From: Bacillota bacterium
Lineage (GTDB): Bacteria; Bacillota; Dethiobacteria; DTU022
DNA: 6,597 nucleotides
Direction of reading: 5' to 3'
Assembly: GCA_012727685.1 (NCBI GenBank)
Contig: JAAYGO010000192.1
Coordinates: forward strand, 1 to 6,597
In this document: positions 1-5,114 of the stretch, in pieces
Position numbering within the stretch: position 1 is the first letter of the stretch
Layout of the letters: each line of letters starts with the position of its first letter
Notes under the pieces: generated by a model
Seen by the model: the letters and a program-made list of their open reading frames with translations, nothing else
The model's database searches: none
Told to the model about the DNA's origin: nothing
Translations under genes and position numbers: made by a program

Positions 1-587
1 AGAGCCTGGTTATACCGCGGTTCCAACCCGGCATGCCAGGCGCCCAGGGTAGCCGCCAGAGCAAACAGGGAAGCCCTGCTGTCGCTGAGATATTGCAGGT
101 ATGACTTGCAGGAGGCCGGAACAGATTTGCCATGGTCTCTCCTGATGGCGGCGGAAACCGAACGGCTGATTATTTCTGCCATGCCCCTGATAAAAATTGA
201 GCAACCCGAGGCTTCGGCCAGGGCGAAGCTAAAGAAAAAATCGCCGGCCAGCACCGCCCTGGTGGCGGCGAGCGTTCCACATGTTTCTGCCTCCATGGCA
301 CAATGAACTTGCAGGGCAAGGTGAAGAGACATCAGGGAGGCAGCCAGTTGCACCCGGCGATCATTTTGGCCGCTCCCATTGCGGGCAATGATTAAAAACA
401 AGGCGGGGATTAATGGATCCTTAGAAGAAAGCCGGTAGTGTAATTCATTACGGATGATCAGCGGAGCCTTGTTAACCGCCCCTTGCAGATATTCCTCCGC
501 TGCCTCCAGCTCCGGCCGGATATGATCGCGAATGATCTCCCGGGGATGACGCCCTTTTGCCTTGAGAGGCACAACTTTCCCAGCCAT
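1..587 (-). CDS. Degenerate polyprenyl diphosphate synthase-like protein, 3' part missing (runs off left edge)
   Basis: An open frame without stops reads from ATG at 587 to the window edge, giving 195 codons; the C-terminus lies outside. An AAGGGG ribosome binding site sits 5 nt before the ATG. The protein follows the trans-isoprenyl diphosphate synthase pattern: a helical N-terminus (IRPEL, residues 23-27), LHLALQVH at 88-95 matching the family's LHxAxxxH, VLAGDFFFSFALA at 112-124 matching VLAGDxLxxxA, and SRASLFALAATLGAWHAG at 170-187 matching the KTAxLFxxxxxLGAxxAG helix. The catalytic residues are lost: where the family has the first metal-binding DDxxD motif this protein has CAMEA (96-100), and the GGKRxRP substrate loop is replaced by SSKDPLIP (54-61). 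Active members make the prenyl chains of quinones or lipid carriers. I infer a non-catalytic paralogue, possibly a partner subunit of an active synthase. The second DDxxD motif would lie beyond the edge, so its state is unknown. Confidence 0.8.
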   Translation of the reverse strand, partial: MAGKVVPLKAKGRHPREIIRDHIRPELEAAEEYLQGAVNKAPLIIRNELHYRLSSKDPLIPALFLIIARNGSGQNDRRVQLAASLMSLHLALQVHCAMEAETCGTLAATRAVLAGDFFFSFALAEASGCSIFIRGMAEIISRSVSAAIRRDHGKSVPASCKSYLQYLSDSRASLFALAATLGAWHAGLEPRYNQA

Positions 588-612
588 GAATACCCCTTGC
601 GAAAGGTAGTTG

Positions 613-625
613 TAGGATTATTATA
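613..625 (-). promoter_or_regulatory. Possible promoter (-10) of the prenyl-synthase-like gene
   Basis: On the minus strand a perfect TATAAT lies at 625-620. Transcription would start near 613, leaving a leader of about 26 nt before the ATG at 587. No good -35 hexamer is present at 16-18 bp (the best is GTATGA), so this is a position guess based on the -10 alone. Confidence 0.4.
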
Positions 626-697
626 GGGTAGCCGTCCTTATTTCATACTTCCGGCAACGGGCAACTGTTAAATCCCGGTAGTGTAAGGTTTAAAAAA

Positions 698-728
698 ATG
701 AGTCAAAGTCACCGTCCCCTTGACTCAT
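698..728. repeat. Perfect 9-bp inverted repeat, REP-like hairpin or minus-strand terminator
   Basis: ATGAGTCAA (698-706) and TTGACTCAT (720-728) are perfect inverted repeats around a 13-nt loop. On the minus strand the loop reads GGGGACGGTGACT and the stem is followed by a run of T (opposite the A-run 692-697), which is the shape of an intrinsic terminator. No minus-strand gene ends here, however. The GGGGACGG loop and TTGACTCA arm resemble, from memory, dispersed palindromes scattered through Clostridia genomes, so a REP-like repeat is equally possible. The right arm ends 3 bp before the tRNA-Pro -35 hexamer. Confidence 0.65.
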
Positions 729-731
729 CTA

Positions 732-760
732 TTGTCCTGCACCGCAGACTGTGTTATAAT
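732..760 (+). promoter_or_regulatory. Promoter of tRNA-Pro
   Basis: TTGTCC (732-737), a 17-bp spacer and a consensus TATAAT (755-760) form a good sigma-A promoter. Start of transcription is expected near 767, about 10 nt before the mature tRNA 5' end. Confidence 0.75.
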
Positions 761-776
761 TGAAAAGCATCGTTCA

Positions 777-853
777 CGGGGCGTAGCGCAGCTTGGTAGC
801 GCGCTTGGTTCGGGACCAAGAGGCCGCCGGTTCAAATCCGGCCGCTCCGACCA
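777..853 (+). tRNA. tRNA-Pro (anticodon CGG)
   Basis: The 77 nt fold as a complete cloverleaf with an encoded CCA end. The acceptor stem is CGGGGCG (777-783) with CGCTCCG (843-849), with one G-U pair and the C1-G72 pair typical of bacterial tRNA-Pro. The D-stem is GCGC/GCGC (786-789, 799-802). The anticodon stem is CTTGG/CCAAG, and its loop TTCGGGA carries anticodon CGG at 811-813, reading CCG proline codons. The T-arm is GCCGG-TTCAAAT-CCGGC (826-842). A73 and CCA occupy 850-853. It is a single-gene unit with its own promoter and terminator. Confidence 0.97.
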
Positions 854-855
854 GG

Positions 856-907
856 AAAACCCTTTAATCACGGGACTTGCAGCCCTGTGACTAAAAGGGT
901 TTTTTTC
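856..907 (+). terminator. Intrinsic terminator after tRNA-Pro
   Basis: Starting 3 nt after the CCA end, AAAACCCTTT (856-865) pairs with AAAGGGTTTT (894-903), and an inner stem CACGGG/CCTGTG (869-874, 884-889, one G-U pair) closes a short loop. The stem runs directly into T900-T906. The T-run is on the plus-strand side, consistent with ending the tRNA transcript. Confidence 0.9.
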
Positions 908-933
908 TTATAGGCATCCCGCAGGGTAAAAAA

Positions 934-975
934 CTTTGCCGATCAAAGAGGATAATTATCACGCTAATTGAATTA
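934..975. promoter_or_regulatory. Cluster of short palindromes upstream of the permease gene, possible operators
   Basis: Three small symmetric elements lie in a row: CTTTG-CCGAT-CAAAG (934-948), the perfect palindrome GATAATTATC (951-960), and TAATT-G-AATTA (965-975). They lie in an AT-rich stretch between the tRNA terminator and the permease start. Regulator binding is an inference from symmetry and position. AT-rich DNA produces such palindromes by chance fairly often. Confidence 0.3.
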
Positions 976-991
976 ACAAAGGGATTAAGAT

Positions 992-1020
992 TTAACGATT
1001 CTTTCATTTAAATTTGTAAT
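992..1020 (+). promoter_or_regulatory. Possible promoter of the GntP-family permease gene
   Basis: TTAACG (992-997), a 17-bp spacer and TGTAAT (1015-1020) are the best sigma-A-like pair in the 190-bp leader, matching 4/6 and 5/6 of consensus. It would give a leader of about 70 nt. An overlapping alternative is TTGAAT (968-973) with TTTAAC (991-996). The choice between them is not secure. Confidence 0.3.
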
Positions 1021-1099
1021 CTAGTCGCAAGCTTATGCCATCTACAGCATTATGCCGGTTTAAACCCTAAAACAGTAAAATATTGCTGAGGAGAAACTC

Positions 1100-2434
1100 A
1101 TGATCGGTTATGTCGGAGTTGTTGCAGGAATAGCAGTATTGGTCTTCTTGGCTTTCAAGCGGGTTAATGTAATCGTAAGCACCTGCCTCTGCGCGGTGAT
1201 TATCGGTCTAACCAATCAAATGCCCTTCTGGAGCATTTTCACCGATTATTACCTGCCCTCTGCCGGAACCTGGGTGTCCCAGTATTTTTTATTGTTTGTC
1301 TGTTCAGGGATCTATGCCAGGGTCTTGTCAGAATCGGGTTCCGCAGCGGCGATCGCCTATAAAATCATTGATGCGTTCGGCAAGGAAAGGGTAATCTTGG
1401 CGACAGCTTTGCTGGTTATGGCGCTGACCTATGGCGGGCTCAGCGGTTTTGTTTCCATTTTTTTAGTTTGGCCCATTTGTGTGGGATTGGCAAGGGAAAC
1501 CCAAAAACCAAAGGTTTTATTTCTCGCGGTTTTTTATTTTGGCTTTTTGACCCTGGCTTATGCCGCTTTACCCGGTTCGCCGCAGCTTTCAAATGTTTTA
1601 GCGGCACAGATGTTGGGGACCACCCCCACGGCGGCCCCCATCCTCAGCCTTGTGGCCTCTGTCATTATTTTTGTGCTCGGTTACGCCTATTTAATCAGGC
1701 TGGATCGGAGCTATACCAGGCAAGGCAAGGTATTCGAAGAAAACGGAAAAGGCATCGACATACCACTCATCGCACGGGCCGCTTGCCCGCCATTTGCCGC
1801 TGCAGTTGCACCCATGGTTATTCTGCTCTTACTATTCATGGGTCTTTCAAACGGCTGGTTTTCCCCATTCGGCCTCCCGCGAACGGAAACACTGCCGGCC
1901 ATTATTAGCGCCCTGTTAGCGGCTTCATTTGTTTGCGTCCTCCTCAATTATAAAAAAATTAAAGAAATCCCGGCTATGCTCAGCAAGGGAGCACAGGATG
2001 CCATCAGCCCTTTGGTGAGCCTCTTTACAATGGTTGCCTTCTCGGAGGTCGTCAGCGCTACCCCGGCCTTTGCAAGTTTTGTAACCTGGGTGCATAACAT
2101 TCCCGGCCACCCCTATTTTCAAGTGGCAGTTGCTGCCAATGCCATCGGTGTGGTGACCGCCTCGGCCAGCACAACGGTACAGATTACTTTAAATGCTTTT
2201 GCCCAGCACTGGCTAGCTTCGAGCCAGGTCAATCCGGAGGCTTTAACCAGAATTGTGGCTCTTGCTTCGGTTGGCCTTTCCTGCGGCCCCCATGCCGGCG
2301 GCATGTTCGCCAACCTGGCCGTCAGCGGTGAAAACCTCAAGGATATTTTTGTCCCCTACTTTATAGCATGCGGCGTTGTTTCCACGATTGCTTTGCTTGT
2401 CACGATTGGCCTGGCCTTGTTGGGTATAGTCTAA
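1100..2434 (+). CDS. GntP-family permease (organic acid:H+ symporter)
   Basis: This 444-residue, almost entirely hydrophobic protein has the length and layout of the GntP family (gluconate, D-serine, glycerate and hydroxybutyrate permeases), with about 12 membrane segments. The ATG at 1100 follows GAGGAG by 6 nt. Family-like stretches are GFVSIFLVWPICVGLARE (116-133), LPGSPQLSNVL (158-168) followed by LGTTPTAAP (172-180), and the C-terminal SCGPHAGGMFANLAVSG (394-410). The last corresponds to the D(T/S)LPHxGxxxTLLAV region of GntP and DsdX; the usual aspartate and leucine are replaced here (SCGPH), which may mark a different substrate. A hydrophilic loop lies around residues 200-222. No kinase, dehydrase or regulator gene is next to it, so the substrate cannot be read from context. 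It is probably transcribed alone from its own leader and converges with the germination operon. Confidence 0.88.
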   Translation: MIGYVGVVAGIAVLVFLAFKRVNVIVSTCLCAVIIGLTNQMPFWSIFTDYYLPSAGTWVSQYFLLFVCSGIYARVLSESGSAAAIAYKIIDAFGKERVILATALLVMALTYGGLSGFVSIFLVWPICVGLARETQKPKVLFLAVFYFGFLTLAYAALPGSPQLSNVLAAQMLGTTPTAAPILSLVASVIIFVLGYAYLIRLDRSYTRQGKVFEENGKGIDIPLIARAACPPFAAAVAPMVILLLLFMGLSNGWFSPFGLPRTETLPAIISALLAASFVCVLLNYKKIKEIPAMLSKGAQDAISPLVSLFTMVAFSEVVSATPAFASFVTWVHNIPGHPYFQVAVAANAIGVVTASASTTVQITLNAFAQHWLASSQVNPEALTRIVALASVGLSCGPHAGGMFANLAVSGENLKDIFVPYFIACGVVSTIALLVTIGLALLGIV

Positions 2435-2495
2435 CCAGTCTAAAGGCCGCGGAAGGCTATAAGCTCTCAGACAAGCCAGTTAAACCGATGGACCG
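2435..2495. other. Short gap between convergent genes, no clear terminator
   Basis: The gap is 61 bp. I found only weak 4-bp pairings (GTCT/AGAC and GGCC/GGCT) and no T-run on either strand, so neither the permease gene nor the germination operon has a recognisable intrinsic terminator here. Confidence 0.5.
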
Positions 2496-2723
2496 TTAAA
2501 CCTGGATATCGAGACCGAGGTAACTGTAGATCGTCTGCATCAGCGCGCGGATCATTTCTACAGGCCTGGGGACCGGCACCGGGGAGAGGACCAGCAAGGC
2601 GTAGGCAGTGGCCATGGTCCAGATCAGGGCGAAGCCAGCCAGTTCAGCCCACTGCTTTTGCTTTACCAGTGGGGGGACCTGGTAAATGGCGATCAGCACC
2701 ATGAGCATGGCTGCCCAAACCAT
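2496..2723 (-). CDS. Small two-helix membrane protein, likely germinant receptor D subunit
   Basis: A 75-residue protein begins at ATG 2723 behind a strong AAGGAGG site (2738-2732) with 8-nt spacing, 27 bp after the gerC stop. It has two hydrophobic segments, residues 2-17 and 29-48, joined by a short charged loop (KQKQWAE, 21-27). A mostly polar C-terminal tail follows, beginning with Pro-Val repeats (PVPVPRPVE, 48-56). Some germinant receptor operons of Bacillus carry or sit beside a gene for a D subunit of about 75 residues with two membrane helices that modulates receptor function. Size, topology and place in the operon all match. It should not be confused with the unrelated lipoprotein GerD. 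That it is a real gene is well supported by its ribosome binding site; the role is inferred from context and could be wrong. Confidence 0.75.
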   Translation of the reverse strand: MVWAAMLMVLIAIYQVPPLVKQKQWAELAGFALIWTMATAYALLVLSPVPVPRPVEMIRALMQTIYSYLGLDIQV

Positions 2724-2731
2724 TGCTGCTT

Positions 2732-2738
2732 CCTCCTT
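2732..2738 (-). promoter_or_regulatory. Strong ribosome binding site of the small D-type gene
   Basis: AAGGAGG on the minus strand, 8 nt before the ATG at 2723. This near-consensus site is the best in the operon and is the main reason to accept such a short gene. Confidence 0.8.
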
Positions 2739-2750
2739 AAAAACCCTTTG

Positions 2751-4004
2751 TTAGCGCTCCTTAATCTGATCCGCCACCATGCCTGCGCGGGTCAGGTTAT
2801 ATTCCACCTCTACCGTAACATCCAGGGTCGGATAGATCTCATCCCAGCTCGCCTCGATCTCTTTCCAGAGCCGGGGCTGCTTGCGGTAAAAAAGGTTGCC
2901 AAAGCCGAGGACATCGGCGTTCAGTTCCCGGCTCAGTTTAAGCAGTTCCAAAATGCGGCTGCGCACGGACTGGGCGCAGGCATGTTCGACTCGCTTGATA
3001 AAATCGCCGTGCACGCCCAGGTCATGCTCGTAGGGACAGCTAATTTCCTCGAGCCGGCCCTCCACCTGCACTGTAATGGTTGCTCCCAGATCGCTCCCGC
3101 TTACCAGCGGCCGCATCCTGCTCTTGACCGCATAATTTTGGATTGAAAGGAGATTGCCGCCACTGTGCATGGGGCAGTCGATGACGAAGCTAAAACGTTT
3201 CCCCATGGCGGTAGCATAATTCCATCCTCTGGCATGATTGGTATCGCCCCAACCGACCAGGCGATCGCCCTTGAAAATGGCGGCACCGCCAATCTGCACC
3301 GGAGAGATCTTTCCCGCTGAACCGCCCTTTCCTCCCTGATCCTGGGCTGAAGAGTCCTCCCCGCCCTGGGCTGGCAACCCTTCCCTGAGTACCGCCATTT
3401 TTCCCACCAACAGCTCAATCCCCGGCTGGCTGAGGGTATTGTAGATCTCGCTGACCTGCTTCAGCACATAGATGGATGTATCACTGCGCGTGGTGATCAG
3501 CATCCGGTCGATGCCCCTGCCCCCAGTTTCCTCCAGGGGGAACTCTGCCTTCATCAGGCCTTTCAGGTCTCCTTCCACTACCACCACACTCATGATCGGC
3601 CTGAACTGGCGCTCCCGTTCGATCAGGTCCAGCACTTCACCGATTCCCCGCCGGGCCAGCCTTTCCGATAAAAGGAGCACCCGGCTGTGCGCCCAGAAGA
3701 GCTGCCTGCTGCTAACCCCGGCCAGGTTCTGCAGCGCTTCGAAAGGAGTCCGGCCGGAAGCGGCAACTGTCCAGAAAGCCGCCCCGCCTCCGCCGCCCCC
3801 CCCGCCGTCACCGGATTGCGCCCCGCCCATGGCCACCGGGTCGGCCACCTGGGCGATCACCTGGTAAAGCTCATTCTTTTCATCGAGATCAAAGGCCACT
3901 GCCAGGACAATGGCCAGCAGTTCCGGATCGCTCCGGTCCCAGCAGCCCGGCGTAGCCAGCAGCAGGCAGATTAGCAAAATTGCCGGCAGCCATCTAGGGA
4001 GCAC
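2751..4004 (-). CDS. gerC: Spore germination receptor lipoprotein, GerC/GerAC family
   Basis: This 417-residue lipoprotein is the C subunit of a nutrient germinant receptor, acting on the outer face of the spore inner membrane. The start is GTG at 4004, overlapping the gerB end by 11 bp, with GGGAGG 10 nt upstream. Residues 1-20 form a signal peptide ending at C21 in CWDRSDPELL, the typical GerC mature start; the -3 to -1 residues TPG are an unusual lipobox. Family features follow: RTPFEALQNL (85-94), LFWAHSRVLLLSE (102-114), IGGAAIFKGDRLVGW (238-252) and the C-terminal DVLGFGNLFYRK (364-375) with WKEIEASWDEIYPTLDVTVEV (380-400), matching the family's DxxGFGxxxxRK...W..IxxxWdeiFP pattern. Two low-complexity insertions stand out: eight glycines at 67-74, encoded partly by a G8 run, and a Gly/Gln/Ser-rich stretch at about 209-232. 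It lies between gerB and the D-type gene. Confidence 0.93.
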   Translation of the reverse strand: MLPRWLPAILLICLLLATPGCWDRSDPELLAIVLAVAFDLDEKNELYQVIAQVADPVAMGGAQSGDGGGGGGGGAAFWTVAASGRTPFEALQNLAGVSSRQLFWAHSRVLLLSERLARRGIGEVLDLIERERQFRPIMSVVVVEGDLKGLMKAEFPLEETGGRGIDRMLITTRSDTSIYVLKQVSEIYNTLSQPGIELLVGKMAVLREGLPAQGGEDSSAQDQGGKGGSAGKISPVQIGGAAIFKGDRLVGWGDTNHARGWNYATAMGKRFSFVIDCPMHSGGNLLSIQNYAVKSRMRPLVSGSDLGATITVQVEGRLEEISCPYEHDLGVHGDFIKRVEHACAQSVRSRILELLKLSRELNADVLGFGNLFYRKQPRLWKEIEASWDEIYPTLDVTVEVEYNLTRAGMVADQIKER

Positions 4005-5112
4005 CGTCCTTTAACCTCCCCGCAAAAGCCCGGATTCCGTGAGCCAGCCAGAGAAGGCCGATCGGTAAAAGAATAAAGCCCACCACGGTCAGGGGGAAGA
4101 CCACCCCCGGCTGGAAGAGACTTTGCAGCTGGAAATTATCGCGGTAGCCGTGTGCCCCCAGGGTGACCCAGACTACAGCCATCGGCCAGACCAGGACGCG
4201 GTAGCTTTTAAGCCCGAGCACTTCGGAGAGCCCCTTCGCCCCGCAGTAGAGGAAAACAGCGAGCCCGATGAAATGGGCGAAGCCCCAGGCAAACATGGCC
4301 AATACCTCGATCCGCTCGATAAATTCGCTAACCTGGAGAGCGCGCACCAGGGTTAGGAAAGGAAATGTGCTCCGAGCCCCCTTTTGTGGGCCGAGAACGG
4401 CTATCGTCGCAATCGAGATTAAAGCGAGAATGACAGTGGATAACCCTAAAGCGCCCAGGGCGCTGCGCAGCACCCGCTTCGGCTCCACTGCTGCAGGGAC
4501 CAGGATGGCCAGCACCAGGAACTGGGAGGTTAAAGCCACCGGGGTCAGTGCGCCCCGCAGCATCGGGCCGGCGCCCCGGGCCAGGACCGGCTCCAGGTTG
4601 GATAAATTCTGCCAGGCCTGAGGCGCAGCGAGCACCAGGCTGGTCAGGATCGCCAGGATAAACAACGGGAAAAAGAGGTCGGCGGCGCGCCCGATCACTT
4701 CAATACCGGCACGTGCAGCAAAGGCGGTGGCCAACACCATGGACCCGATAATAAAGACGACAGGGGTTGCCGTAAGAAAGGCGGTAACCAGTGCATCTGC
4801 GTAGATGCGCACATCCGTGGCAGCCATGAAAAGGAAGGCGCCCAGGGGGATTAAACTTATAATTTTTCCCGGCCATTTTCCCAGCAGCTTCTGGCTGTAC
4901 TGCACCAGCGTCTCCTGCGGGTAGCGCACAGCCAGCGCTCCGATCAACACCACCAGCAGCGCCGCCCCGAAAAAGGAGACAATGCCCGCCAGCCAGGCGT
5001 CCTGCAGGGCATCGGCAGTAGTGAGGACCGGTAAAAAGGCGATCACAATGCTGGTGCGCAGCATTAACAAAATGATAAAGAGCTGCCGGTTGGCAATCTT
5101 TTCCACGGCCAT
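3994..5112 (-). CDS. gerB: Spore germination receptor permease-like subunit, GerB/GerAB family
   Basis: A 372-residue membrane protein of the spore permease family within the APC superfamily, the usual length for GerB. It is thought to bind the germinant nutrient within its membrane core and pass the signal to its partners. It begins at ATG 5112, two bases after the gerA stop, with GGGAGG 12 nt upstream, so translation is probably coupled. About ten membrane segments are visible (for example 11-30, 40-62, 119-133, 147-163, 219-240, 268-291, 305-320, 335-357). The family hallmark FPFLTLVRALQVSEFIERIE (250-269) followed by the aromatic helix ending LYCGAKGLSEVL (288-299) is intact, as is the N-terminal ANRQLFIILLMLR. 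The ligand cannot be predicted from this. Its last codons overlap the start of gerC. Confidence 0.95.
   Translation of the reverse strand: MAVEKIANRQLFIILLMLRTSIVIAFLPVLTTADALQDAWLAGIVSFFGAALLVVLIGALAVRYPQETLVQYSQKLLGKWPGKIISLIPLGAFLFMAATDVRIYADALVTAFLTATPVVFIIGSMVLATAFAARAGIEVIGRAADLFFPLFILAILTSLVLAAPQAWQNLSNLEPVLARGAGPMLRGALTPVALTSQFLVLAILVPAAVEPKRVLRSALGALGLSTVILALISIATIAVLGPQKGARSTFPFLTLVRALQVSEFIERIEVLAMFAWGFAHFIGLAVFLYCGAKGLSEVLGLKSYRVLVWPMAVVWVTLGAHGYRDNFQLQSLFQPGVVFPLTVVGFILLPIGLLWLAHGIRAFAGRLKDGAP
4015..4020 (-). promoter_or_regulatory. Ribosome binding site that fixes the gerC GTG start
   Basis: GGGAGG on the minus strand, 10 nt before GTG 4004. The nearby ATG at 3993 is in a different frame from the lipoprotein, so the GTG is the only start that keeps the complete signal peptide. 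Confidence 0.6.
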
Positions 5113-5114
5113 GT

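Noticed and set aside
106..306. Short open frames on both strands at 10-306
   Set aside because: They overlap the prenyl-synthase-like frame, which is longer, has family motifs and a ribosome binding site.
432..686. 12-bp direct repeat CCGGTAGTGTAA at 432-443 and 675-686
   Set aside because: About one such 12-mer match is expected by chance in a window of this size, and one copy lies inside a coding region.
826..853. tRNA-Pro 3' end as an integration (att) site
   Set aside because: I saw no second copy of the tRNA 3' end and no integrase or phage gene in the window.
908..1087. Riboswitch or T-box in the permease leader
   Set aside because: No T-box motif, specifier stem or known riboswitch core was recognised, and no terminator/antiterminator pair precedes the start codon.
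1468..1908. Plus-strand open frame of 146 codons
   Set aside because: It is a shifted frame inside the permease gene with shadow-like composition and no supported start.
3472..3867. Plus-strand open frame of 131 codons with poly-proline
   Set aside because: It is the antisense of gerC; the prolines are the complement of the poly-glycine tract, and nothing in it resembles a protein family.
3991..3993. ATG at 3993 as the start of gerC
   Set aside because: It is out of frame with the lipoprotein signal peptide and the conserved body; GTG 4004 is in frame.
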